DNA of 64,000 nt from the NCBI RefSeq assembly GCF_002776525.5, contig NC_045434.1, positions 119,762,435 to 119,826,434 on the forward strand, written 5' to 3'. This stretch comes from Piliocolobus tephrosceles (Eukaryota; Chordata; Mammalia; Primates; Cercopithecidae). The position numbers and the translations under genes are program-made. Below are positions 1-11,676 of the stretch, in pieces (the stretch's first letter is position 1; every line of letters begins with the position of its first letter). The notes below the pieces were generated by a model, which was given only the letters and a program-made list of their open reading frames with translations, was not told where the DNA came from and ran no database searches.

Positions 1-119
1 TTTAGTAGAGACGGAGTTTCACCGTGTTAGCCAGAGAGAGTCTCGATCTCCTGACCTCGTGATCCGCCCGTCTCGGCCTCCCAAAGTGCTGGGATTACAG
101 GCTTGAGCCACCGCGCCAG
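1..119 (-). mobile_element. Alu SINE, young Old World monkey type, cut by window edge
   Basis: This is the reverse complement of an Alu whose 3' half lies beyond the left edge. The internal promoter-side end reads 'GGCTTGAGCCACCGCGCC' on the plus strand. The AAGCC variant in place of the usual CACGCC is what I remember for cercopithecid AluYR-type elements. Divergence from the AluY consensus is low, so this is one of the youngest insertions in the window. Confidence 0.93.
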
Positions 120-1579
120 GACTATCATTTATATTTGTATATAAGACATTAATCCAAATAAAGCAAGAAATGAATGAATTATTTTTTATTTCTCTCCACA
201 CGATCCAAAATCTTTGTCCTGTGCTGGTTTCAACAGATATATAACCTAACCTGAAATTGCTTTAGTTGAAAAGTATTCTAAAAGGTCTGGAATCATCTTT
301 GAGAGCTCTTGTTCTTAAGTTTTGCAATGCAAAATAGACCGAACATAATAGGCAATTATGAACGCAAGATTCATTTGATTGTTGAAGCTTTGAGCAAACA
401 AATGCAGCAATTCTGACTCAACCAGTCTTAGGATCAATATCATACCTCTGGGAAACTCCCAAGGATGGTAAACCTTGCTTATTAGCTTTCAGAGCAAAAG
501 TTTCCATTTCTATGAAATATATCAGATATATGTGTAGTTTATGATGGAATGCAGTGATGAAGAGCACAAGCTCCTTTTAGTCACAGACAGGCCTGGAATG
601 AATCCTAGCTCTACCTCTGGGCAGCAGGTAGGCCACAGTCATGATTTAACCTTTGCCATTTCCATCTATTACAGCGAAATGGGAAGAACAAACTCTGTTT
701 CTTAGAATGGTTTTGAGGACAAAACGAGAAAACGCATGGAAGTGCCTAGAACACATGGAAGTGCCTGGCATATAGAATTGTTTTCCATAAATAATGTTCA
801 CACATACTGATATGGCATAAATATTTTATATTGTTTCTCTACTCCTTCTCCATATTTCATGTAGAAATAGATTATGCCCATGGTATTGAAAAACAAAATA
901 TCATTTAATGACACCAGTTGAGTGGATTGACAATATATGTTAGTTAATTTAAAAGACCTTCAAAGAGAACAGAAACATCACAGCAGCCTTCACTCCCAGC
1001 TCTCTATCCCTTTTTCTTAAACATCTTATAGAAAAGATCTCTGAAATCTAGTAGCATACTAGTAACATCTCACTTGTTACATAAGAAATACATAAGTTGT
1101 AAACTATTTCCATCTCCAAAGTTGCATCAGCCATACATAAAATCCTGGAGCCTGGACAGTTTTGGCTGTAGCGGCCATTTAATCCTTGAAATTTTGAGGC
1201 AGGCTCTGCTGACCTTCAGGGTAAGAACTGACCTAATTTTATTATTTCAGGACCAACATAGAAGAGTTTCAGCACCAAAGATTATCTACTCGACTCCTTC
1301 TGTGCACAATTGCCTAAAATTCCTTCAAGAAATGACAAAATTATTCCTCCCAAAATTAGCAATGAAACAGATACCTTGTAAGAGCTAACATTTACTGAGT
1401 ACCTGCGGCATGGCAAGACTATCGTGGATTTCACATTTTAACTCATTAAACCAAAACCACAAACCTCTGACAGAAAAACTCCTATAATTTCATTTTACAC
1501 AAGAGAAAACTGAGTTATAGAAAAAGTGAGTTACAAACACATTACACTATAAGTGGTAGATCTGCTCGCAAATGTCTGC

Positions 1580-1580
<1 letters not shown>
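120..1580. other. AT-rich unique DNA with two MIR remnants
   Basis: A MIR in sense lies at about 545-790 (sequence like 'gatgaagagcacaagctcc' followed by a 'cctagctctacc' block). An antisense MIR-type repeat lies at about 1,385-1,600, starting with 'aacatttactgagtacctg' and ending in a block like 'agtggtagatctg'. The 104-codon open frame at 1,074-1,388 has no recognisable motif and is probably chance. No gene is seen. Confidence 0.6.
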
Positions 1581-2271
<691 letters not shown>

Positions 2272-3440
2272 ACCTGGCATCTAGTCACAAGATTTCTTCC
2301 CCCTCAGCACTGAGCTACCACTTTACTTAAAACTGCATTTTAGGCTAACTAACATCCTTTTCTGATAATTTATTGGTCTATAACATAATCCATCTTAGAA
2401 AGTGCTAAATAAATATAGTATAACCATTTTTTATAAATTGTCTGTTATCTGTGTTAAAGACTGTAGTTAGGGCTAATGAACATTTATTACATTCTATCAT
2501 ACTAATACGTGAAAATTTTAAGTGATACCTATGTCCATTTTTTTCCTAAAGTAAATGCCAAATTGTTAAAAATGATTTATTAGAAATAAGCTATTCATGG
2601 AAATAAAGAATACTGTATTTTCCCTTCAACAACAAGAGCTTTTCTAAGTGGTTTACAAACCTTAGAGCTGCATAAATCAACATCAGAAACTCACTAAGTT
2701 ATATATCCCATGACTCAATAGCCTCCTTTCTTAGAAAATGGAGAGGAAGAATATCAGGAAGGAGACCAGGAGTTAACTACATCCTGGGCAAGTGCTCAGT
2801 CCTAGTAAAGATCAACACGGAGTACGTTGATCTCAAATCCTAATATGATCCAGTATTAATGACAGTCTTGTTATTACTCTTCATGGATAATATTTTCTAT
2901 AATCAGATGAGGTGTCCAGAAATATAAAAATATACTCTTAACTGTTTTACTCACCTTAACAATTTTAAGTTCACTTACTAATAATGGGTTCACTGAGGAG
3001 AGAATGGCAAATGGATGCCAAGCCCACGAGCTATATGCCTTTATGTGTCAACTTTCTTACTTCCTAAACTTATACTGTGCTAAAACCTTAATCAAATCAT
3101 TTTGAAATATTTTTCTTTGGTGACAATGAAACACAGACCAAAGTTGTTATGATTGTTTCCTATGACTGCGTCTTATACATATCATACTAATTCTAAATCA
3201 GCAGTGTTATGGTTATATGACAAGAGCATCAATTTTACCCATGCATTCATTCAACATTATCTATCTGATACAAGGCACTATTCTATGGTATATACAGAAG
3301 CAAGCAGGGCAAAGTCCCTGTATTCATCAGTGTTATATTCTAGGAGTAGGCAGACAATCATATGCAAGCAAATGATATAACTTCAGAAACAAACGAAATA
3401 TGGTCATAAAAAGCTGTTGAATGCTCTTCATACTTTAACT
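2272..3440. other. AT-rich DNA with an ancient repeat remnant
   Basis: No gene is recognised. At about 3,240-3,375 there is a degenerate copy of an old mammalian repeat of the 'attcattcaaca...ggcactattct...' type, commonly seen in non-coding DNA. Its continuation seems to appear at 3,722-4,140, beyond the second duplication copy, which suggests that copy was inserted into this repeat. Confidence 0.45.
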
Positions 3441-3722
3441 TTTTAACTACTATGCAAAATAAGAGGCAAAGAATGGCAGAGGGTTTTTTCTGAGGTTTTG
3501 TTGGAAGAGGGGGAGACACTAATTGCTGAAACAAGGAGGAGCAAATACCATAAAAAGGAGAGAATAACACAGTAAGAAGAGGCTAGGGGTACCAAGTAAA
3601 CACTTCATTGACATCATAGTTTTATCAGGGGCGATTCTAGGCATCATATCTCCTTGGAGTTATTTTGGTAGACGTCTTCCCTTCCCCTAGGAAGTTATTC
3701 ATAGTAAGTTGTAAAAGAGGTC
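3441..3722 (+). repeat. Local direct duplication, copy 2 (Alu-free)
   Basis: This matches 1,580-2,271 with the Alu missing. The join 'agaagaggctaggggtacc' is the ancestral uninterrupted target of the Alu at 1,727. The duplication therefore predates the Alu. The copy begins abruptly at 'ttttaactactatgc' with no MIR upstream and sits between two halves of an ancient repeat, so it looks like the derived copy. Confidence 0.85.
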
Positions 3723-4524
3723 CTTCAGAAGAGCTGGCAGGTTGAGACCTGAATGGTGAAACAGTATAACACATAGGAGAGAAGCGGGTTCTGGGCAGAG
3801 CAAACTGCAAGTTTACAGACAGAAATGTACATGCTTGGACTGTCAGGAGCAGTGAGGGCGGTAAAGTGGCACAGCATTTTAAAAAAGGAAAGAACCATTA
3901 CCAATGCCTCTTTCTACATGCAGTTTTGAAGGACAGGATAAAGTTGTGAGATTATATTCCAATGAAAATAGAAAATCTTGGGAGGAATTTTAAAAAAAGA
4001 AGTAAATATGATTTGATATACATTTTAAGAAAATCTCTTTGGCTGCTGATTGGAAAATGGCTTTGTGGTTTGGAGGATGGGGACAAGTTGTGGCAGTTGA
4101 AAGATCAGTTAGGAGACTTCTGCTGTCATAAAAGTGAGATGATGTTGACTTCACAAGTGCAGTAAAGATGTTGAGAAGTAATCAGATTTGGGTAGTCATT
4201 CAAGACAGCACCAATAAGACTTCTTGATGAATTATATTTGGAATGTTAGAGGAACTATATCATACAGCATTAGCATCTGTTCTAGGATATAAAGTATTCA
4301 CTGAGTTGGTCACTGAGCTACTTCTGTGTGGAAAAAAAAGCCCTTAACTTTTATTGATAAAAAACTACGCAACCATGGACTATAGTGTTGTGAGCTTTCT
4401 TTTTGCTTTGTATTACTGAGTTAAGAAAAAATATGCTCAGAGATCTCCAAATGAGCTGAGTATAGGTTAATCTCTTTAAGAGTTTGCTTTCAATCTCTTC
4501 TAAAATGAAATTTACTGGAATGTC

Positions 4525-4589
4525 CTGGGAGTTTTGCATTTTCATCTGCTTCACTCCTACAGCATTAAATGAAAATGCAAAACTCTCAG
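4525..4589. repeat. Inverted repeat with 21-bp arms
   Basis: The arm at 4,525-4,545 (core 'gagttttgcattttcat') is matched by its reverse complement at 4,569-4,589 (core 'atgaaaatgcaaaactc'). The central 17 bp are perfect and there is one mismatch over 21 bp. The loop is 23 bp. The arms could form a hairpin in DNA or RNA. No known miniature transposon was recognised in it. Confidence 0.9.
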
Positions 4590-6848
4590 AACATATGTGG
4601 TAACATATTGGATTCTCAATGCATAATTCTTCACTGGTTTCATCAAAAAACCTAATTTCAAGATTCTTGCCAATTAAAATATTTGATCTTCATTTTCTCT
4701 TGAGTTTTTTGCTCTTGCAGTTGAATTCCTATTCTTCCTTGTGCACAATGCATACAACTGTTAAAAAGGAATTTCAAAATTGGCCATTTTTGGTGAAGCA
4801 TCTGACTTACATCAAGATGTAAGAAGGTCACAGCTTGTCAAACATGCTAACTACTGTTAATATTTTATTGATTTTAGTAAAAACCATTTTTTAAATATGC
4901 CAAGCATATATCTTATTAGATATATAAATCCAGACAGACAAGTTGAGAGTAGAATACCACTGTCCTAGTTCCCAACAGAATTCCTTTCATTTCATTGCAC
5001 TTTGGTATGTGACCATCAATTTATATTGAAGGTGATTATGAGGAAGCATTCTCTGAAATGTATAGTTACATCCATTTTCAGGATTTGTAAGGAAGTTTCT
5101 TTATTGCATCACAAGTAGTCCTTTTAATGAAGTAATCCTTAGGAAATATCTCTCTCTAGTCAGAATATAAAACATAAAATTCACTGCTAATTGTACTTTG
5201 CCAAAATAAATAAATAATAATTTTCTTCTGACTACTATGAATGCTATGACTCAATGTTCCTTGTTTCTTAAGTTGTTAAAAAATTCCAAAATATGTTCAG
5301 TTAAACAGGTAACAAATCATTACAGTAAGCATGTTAACATTATTTCTGGCTTTTTTTTTTTTTTTTTTTAACCGCAGGTTATATAGACTCCCTGTTATTT
5401 TGGTTTTCTGTATCATTTCAGACTTCTGGAAAAAAGACAAGATTGAACAAGTTATTTGACCTCCCTGGATCTCGGTTTCCTCATTCAAAAACTTGAGAAT
5501 TGGATTACAAAACCTTCAAGATTCTGAATATGGATGAGATATATACTTCAGCATCAGAGATAGGGAAAGAATTTTAGTGTGCCTCAAATCCCAATACAGA
5601 AGCAGCTACTTACTCTGCCCACATATAAAACCAGATCTGCCTTCAGGAAATGGAAAATCTAATTCTTAGCCTATCTTGTTAAGTTGCAAAGTCACACTTG
5701 ATTGGAAATGTACTCTCCAGCAGCATTGTTGAGTCCTTAGAATTTATGTGGTTATTTTAGGTAGCTATAACTCTCCATCAGTTTGCAACCGACACCTAAG
5801 TAGTTCAGTTTATAATTGAAATACATAGATTGAGAGAAAATATTTTGGCATCAATTATAAATTTCAGGGGAATATTTTATTTGGGAGCAGCATATTGGCA
5901 ATTGTGTCTATTCTCTACTTTGTGAATTCAGAAAATCATAAAATAAAACTATTCTCAGGCCAGATACTGGCTTTATCATGGCGTACACAAAAGCAAATAG
6001 GAGATGAAAATGAACACAAAATTTGAAAGAAATATCAATCTATAAATCAACAAGGGGCTGTAAAGTAATGCAGTATTTTTTAAAGCTACTTTATGCTGTG
6101 CCTATGCCAAGAGCTCAAATCATGGTTGGCTCCAAGTACTAACTATATTTCACTACCATATATCTCCCTCTTGGGATTTTTAAAGTGATTTGCAGACTGA
6201 AAAATGTCAGGGACGACTGCTTTTGAGTCTTCCACAGTACTGCAGTCAGAGTGGGAACTGAGAAACTGCAAGCAACAGCCTCAAGGACTGCGTCTTGCAC
6301 TGCATACTCTTTTCTAAAGACTAATTATTGTTTTACACATCTCTAGGCTTTTTGCCTGAACCCTATGTAAGGAGAACCTATTAAATTTTATGCCTTGAGA
6401 TTTCTAAACAACTTGTGAACTCTGTCATTAAACCAAATCTTCTTTTCTTTGCTTGTTTTTGTCCTACTTTCTGCTTCTTTCCAGGTAAGGCATTCACTTT
6501 TAAGTAAGTGAAAAGAAAGTTGTTCTTTCCCAGAGGATATTAATAAAATAGACTTATGTAAAATTTCAGCTCTTGCTCCATATTCTTTATTTACTGTATT
6601 TTCTTGCTGATTTTCTCATACTCAAGTCTGATGTTTTCAGTTCTTCCACTGCAATAACACTGCAAAAGCAATGCCAAGTGGCAAACTGGAAAACTACAAC
6701 ACAGATGCCTAATCATTGACTCTACACTAATTTCTTTTAATTGACACTCTTTTGGTTAGATTCCCACATAGAAACTATCGGAAGGAAATTGCCTGCATGA
6801 TTACTTTTTAATAGATAAGGTTCATAAGGCCTGCAAATGTGAGTTGAC

Positions 6849-6897
6849 TGTGTGTGTGTGTGTGTATGTGAGTGTGGGTGTACGTGCATGTGTGTGT
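6849..6897 (+). repeat. (TG)n microsatellite
   Basis: An imperfect TG/TGTG dinucleotide run with interruptions (TGTATGTGAGTGTGGG). Confidence 0.9.
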
Positions 6898-8129
6898 GGA
6901 AGACAGCTTATTAATTATGACTTCCAAAACTGTTCTTATTTCAAATTGGATTGATAAGAGTATCATTTTTCATCAATTATTTCTACATGAGAAATCTAAG
7001 TGGAGAAACCTGTGAAAAAGTTAGGCTCACATAAACAAAATTTAGGGAGGTCATTTTTAATTATCTTTATCTGAAACAGAAGTTTCCATCACATAGCATA
7101 TTTTATGGTTTAGAACAGTGATATTTTACATCATTAATAAGTATGCACTGAATACATAATAAGATTACAAATTGAGCAAATCATTATTATTGTTAATAAC
7201 CCTCAATTTTAAGAAAAATTTAATATAAACTTTCATTGAGCATATAAAATGCCCCCAAATAAGTTTACTTGTGAAATTATGTTATTCTTATTTTCTAATT
7301 TTAAGATAATTGAAAAATACAAGAAAATTATTGTAACTTGCATGTTACATAGTTTTCCTACCCAAAGTAACTCTGATGATTCCTCTTTTCTCCAATTTCT
7401 TACCTTCCTTCTATAGAATTAAAATGTCAGAATTTATATTTTAAATTAGTAACAATTTCTGTTTAATTTAGAAGTCAAATGTCTATCTCAAAGGTTAGTC
7501 AGAATCACCAGGTAAGTTTCATTTCTTTAATACAGATTCATAAAACTAAATCTTAATACCATGATTCAGTACACCTGAGGATAATGCAGGATTCTGTTTT
7601 GTTTAAATGTTCAAGAAAATTTCAAGGTGTGTCTGACTTAGTTATCAGTAAGCAATTCGAGATCTTTAATTTATTCTCAGAAAATGTGAGTTTCCTGACA
7701 CAAGTAAAAAATTAGATGCCTGAAAATAAAGAGGATGTAGGGAAAAGAAAGCTTAAATGTAATTTAAATTTGAAGGAGATGGTTTGAAGAGATTTTTGAA
7801 ATGGTAGGATTGCTTCTATTGTACTAATTCTTCCAGACAAAACTATATAACTCCAGTAAAGGTATAAGATGGGAATCCAATTGGAGTCAACACATGGAAA
7901 AAGAAACAGCACTGAGTTTCCCAATTGTGTGGCTCTTTACCTGAGGGCACACCCCATTCAACTCCACACAGGTGGTTGAATATTGGATAGAAACATATAG
8001 TTTTGCCAACTGGAAGAACTAGATGAAAGAGCTCAAAGTAAATGGCAGCTTGATGAGGGGAGGATATCCCAGAAAAGAAGAGAACCAAAGATGTATAAGA
8101 TTGCACGTCTCTTAAATTTTACAAATGGC

Positions 8130-8892
8130 ACAATACAAATTAGGTAGACTGTGAAAACTAAATATTTGTAGTATAACTCCAGAGGCAACTCCTAAAAATA
8201 ATCCAAAAAAAAAATAGTAAAAATAATGCAAAAAAAATAGTAAATAGATTAAAATATAATTCATACAAATATTCAGTTTAAAACAAGAAAAATGGCAGGA
8301 AAGGAAAGACAGAGGAAAAACCTACACGGGACAAACAGAAAACAAAAACTGAAATGGTAGACTTAATCCTAAGCATACTAATAACTACAATAAATATATT
8401 ATACATGGATTAAACTCTCCAATTAAAAGGCAGAGGTTGTCAGCTTAGATTTAAAAAGCAAGACTCAATTATATTTATTTTAAGTATAAAGACAAAGATT
8501 AAAAGTACATGAATTTAAAGTTACTTTTAAAATTATTTTAAATAAAAAATTAGTGAATACATTATGTACTAATGTTATATATAAAATACTAATATTAGAG
8601 AAAGTCAACTTTAAGACAAAGAGCATTAACAGAGATAATGTGCTCATAATGATAATGGTACAACAACGACAAAGGGGTTAATTCATACCAAAGCCATAAC
8701 AATCAGAAATACAGATACATCTAGTAAGATAATTTCAGAATACGTGAAGAAAAAAATTAGCAGAATTAAACAGTTAAATAGGCAAAGTCGTGGTTGGAAG
8801 TTTTAACACCTCTTCACAGGAAATGTTAAAGTTAATTTAAAACATCGTCAAAGCCATAACAGTTTTGAACAGCATTTCCATCTTAACCTAGT
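8130..8892 (+). mobile_element. Old L1 (L1M-type), inter-ORF/ORF2 5' part
   Basis: The sequence follows the L1 ORF2 start region: 'ctccaattaaaaggcagag', 'ttaaaaagcaagactcaa' and 'aaaggggttaattcat' are ordered as in L1. Many indels and stops are present. The same element continues after the interrupting Alus at 9,226-9,362, 9,760-10,224 and briefly from 11,677. Confidence 0.8.
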
Positions 8893-9225
8893 AGTTTGTT
8901 TGTTTGCTTGTTCTTTTGTTTGTTTCGTGACAAAGTGTCACTCTCACCCAGGCGGGAGCGCAGTGGCGCAAGAGCGGGCAGTGGGGCAATCTTTGCTCAC
9001 TGGAGCCTCCACTTCCAGGGTTCAAAGGATTCTCCTGCCTCAGCCTCCTGAGTAGCTGGGATTACAGGCGTGTGCCACCACACTCAGCTAATTTTTATAT
9101 TTTTAGTAAAGATGGGGTTTCCCAACATTGGGCAGGCTGGTCTCCAGCACCTCACCTCAAGTTATCCGCCTGCCTTGGCCTCTCAAAGTGCTGGGATTAC
9201 AGGCGTGAGCCACCACACCTGACTA
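8893..9225 (-). mobile_element. Alu SINE (AluS/J grade)
   Basis: Antisense Alu with a GTTT-rich tail. Within its right arm an 18-bp stretch around 8,957-8,992 is tandemly duplicated ('gagcgcagtggcgcaa' next to 'gagcgggcagtggggcaa'). It splits the older L1. Confidence 0.93.
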
Positions 9226-9362
9226 CGTAATTGATATTTATTAAACATTACACCCAACAACTGCAGAAAACACTCTTTTCAAGCACACATGGTATGGTCA
9301 ACAAGACAGAAGATAGGTCAAAAATATTGTCAATAAACTAAAAAAAAAAATTAAAAGAATTT
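9226..9362 (+). mobile_element. Old L1 continued
   Basis: Blocks such as 'cattacacccaacaactgcag' and 'tcaagcacacatgg' match L1 ORF2 just downstream of the part at 8,130-8,892. This shows the two pieces were once contiguous. Confidence 0.8.
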
Positions 9363-9760
9363 GGCTAGGCACAGTGGCATAGGCTTGTAATCCCAGCACT
9401 TTGGGAGGCCGAGGTGGGCAAATCTCCTGAGTCCAGGAGTTCAAGACCAGCCTAGGCAACATAGCAAGATCCCCTCTCTACTAAAAATACAAAAATTAGC
9501 TGGGCATGGTGGCGCACGCTGTTTTAATCAATAGCCTAAATCAATAGCCTAGAGTTCCACTTTAAGAAGCATGATAAAGAAATGCAAAGAAAATCCAATG
9601 TAGGGAGAAAACAAGTAGTTGGTAGTCCCAACTACTTGTGGGGGACTGAGACGGGCCGATCGTTTGAGTCCAGGAAGTTGGGGCTGCAGTGAGACGAGAT
9701 CGCACCACAGCATTTCAGCCTGAGTGACAAAATGAGATCTATCTCAAAGAAAGAAAAAAA
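9363..9760 (+). mobile_element. Alu SINE carrying a 99-bp templated insertion
   Basis: The Alu left arm (9,363-9,521) and right arm (9,621-9,760) are interrupted by 9,522-9,620. The inserted DNA is not Alu. Most of it matches L1 sequence found at 10,088-10,182 in the same orientation, and its last 12 bases are the inverse of Alu sequence just beyond the insert. Confidence 0.92.
9522..9620 (+). repeat. Composite insert inside Alu (L1-copied plus inverted Alu patch)
   Basis: Three parts are visible. First, 'atcaatagcct' occurs twice in tandem at the left. Second, a stretch beginning 'gttccactttaagaagc' and running to 'ccaatgtagggag' matches the L1 at 10,105-10,178. Third, 'acaagtagttgg' (9,611-9,622) is the perfect inverse of 'ccaactacttgt' (9,628-9,639). 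The pattern suggests serial polymerase template switching. Confidence 0.8.
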
Positions 9761-10224
9761 TCCCTGAAGTCATATAGTATGTGTTCTCTGACAATAGCAC
9801 TAAATAGAAATAAATAACAATAAGATCTAGAAAAAATCCCCAGTTTGGAAAAAAATTATATAATTTTAAATAACCCAGTGATTATTTTGGAGATTACCTT
9901 TTTTTTTTTTTTTTTTCCAGTAAAAGAAGGATGATCCAAGAGTCATAAATTTAATCCAAGAAAAGTTAGAAAATATTTCAAGTTCTATGATAATAAAAGT
10001 ATTAGTACTAAAACTTAAGGGGAAACTAAAGTAGAATTTACAGAGAAGTGTATGGTTTCTAATGTCTATATAAGAAAAAAGCAAAGGGGTAAAATCAGAA
10101 GCCTGAAGTTCCACCTTAAGAAGCTTGATAAAGAAATGCAAAAAAAAAAAAAAAAAAAAATCCAATGCAGGGAGAGAACAATGAAATAGAAAACAGGAAA
10201 ACAATAAAGAGAATTAGCAAAGTT
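9761..10224 (+). mobile_element. Old L1 continued (ORF2)
   Basis: It resumes exactly where the L1 was broken: 'catatagtatgtgttctctgac' corresponds to the L1 block after '...ttgaaatcatac'. Later blocks 'ccaccttaagaagc' and 'gaaatagaaaacagg' are typical ORF2 blocks. A poly-T run at 9,900 and a poly-A run at 10,140 have expanded inside it. Confidence 0.8.
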
Positions 10225-10239
10225 AAAACTTTGTTTTTC

Positions 10240-11661
10240 TATGACTGCAAAATATCGCATGGTGTATATGTGCCACATTTTCTTTATACACTCTATCACT
10301 GATGGGCATTTGGATTGGTTCCAAGTCTTTGCTATTGTGAATAGTGCCGCAATAAGCATACATGTGCATGTGTCTTTATAGTTGAAAGATTTATAATCCT
10401 TTGGGTGTATACTCAGTAATGGGATTGCTGGATCAAATGGTATTTCTAGTTCTAGATCCTTGACGATTCGCCACACTGTCTTCCACAATGGTTGAACTAA
10501 TTTACACTCCCATCCAACAGTGTAAAACTTTCTTATTTGTCCACATCTTCATCATCTGTTATTTCCTGACTTTTTAATGATCGCCATTCTAACTACCATG
10601 AGATGGTATCTCATTGTGGTTTTGATTTGCATTTCTCTAATGACCAGTAGTGATGAGTTGTTTTTCATATGTTTTTTGGCTGCATAAATGTCTTTTGAAA
10701 AGTGTCTGTTCATATCCTTTGCCCACTTTTTGATGGGGCTGTTCGTTTTTACTTGTAAATTTGTTTAAGTTCTTTGTAGATTCTGGATATTAGCCCTTTG
10801 TCAGTTGGATAGATTGCAAAAATTTTCTCCCATTCAGGTTGCCTGTTTACTCTGATGATAGTTTCTTTTCCTGTGCAGAAGCTCCTCAGTTTAATTAGAT
10901 CCCATTTGCCAACTTTGGCTTTTGCTGGCATTGCTTTTGACGTTTTAGTCATGAAGTCGTTGCCTGCCTATGTTCTGAATGGTATTGCCTAGGTTTTCTT
11001 CTAGGGTTTTTATAGTTTTAGGTCTTACATTTAAGTCTTTAATCCATCCTGAGTTAACTTTTGTATAAGGTGTAAGGAAGGGATCCAGTTTCAGTTTTTT
11101 GCATATGGCTAGCCAATTTTCCCAACATCCTTTATTAAATAGGGAATCCTTTCCCCATTGCTTGTTTTTGTCAGGTTTGTCAAAGATTAGATGGTTGTAG
11201 ATGTGTCATGTTATTTCTGAGGCCTCTGTTCTGTTCCATTGGTCTATGTGTCTGTTTTCATACCAGTACCATGCTGTTTGGGTTACTGTAGCCTTGCAGT
11301 ATAGTTTGAAATCTGGTAGGGTGATGCCTCCAGCTGTGTTCTTTTTGCTTAGGGACATGGATGAAGCTGGAAACCATCAGTCTCAGCAAACTGTCACAAG
11401 AACAGAAAACCAAACACTGCATGTTCTCACTCATAACTGGAGTTGAACAATGAGAACACATGGACCCAGGGAGGAGAACATTACACAGTGGAGCCTGTTG
11501 GGGTGTAGGGGAGTGGGGGAGGGATAGCATTAGGAGAAATGCCTAATGTAGATGACGGGTTGATGGGTGTAGCAAACCACCATGGCACATGTATACCTAT
11601 GTAACAAACTTGCATATTCTGCACATGTACCCCTGAACTTAAAGTATTTAGAAAAAGAAAA
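10240..11661 (+). mobile_element. L1PA insertion with 5' inversion (twin priming)
   Basis: The first part, 10,240 to about 11,351, is L1PA ORF2 in antisense ('gccacattttctttata', 'ttccaagtctttgctattgtg'). From about 11,352 the sequence switches to the sense 3' end of L1 ('gggacatggatgaagctgg', then the 3' UTR ending 'acccctgaacttaaagt'). Perfect 15-bp target-site duplications 'aaaactttgtttttc' lie at 10,225-10,239 and 11,662-11,676. This is the standard signature of twin priming during reverse transcription. The element is young relative to its L1M host and has no intact ORF. Confidence 0.95.
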
Positions 11662-11676
11662 AAAACTTTGTTTTTC

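Larger units (their letters stand above)
3723..8120. other. AT-rich intergenic DNA, no gene seen
   Basis: The first 420 bp look like the continuation of an ancient repeat ('gagacctgaatgg', 'tctttggctgctg'). A MIR-like piece lies near 5,435-5,530 ('gacctccctggatctcggtttcctcat'-type block). Poly-T of about 20 occurs at 5,350, and a (TG)n microsatellite at 6,850-6,896. A hairpin-forming inverted repeat is listed separately. Open frames here are under 90 codons and carry no motif I recognise. Confidence 0.5.

Noticed and set aside
10066..10488. 140-codon antisense frame
   Set aside because: It crosses the boundary of two L1 elements; the larger part is L1PA ORF2, broken by poly-A expansion.
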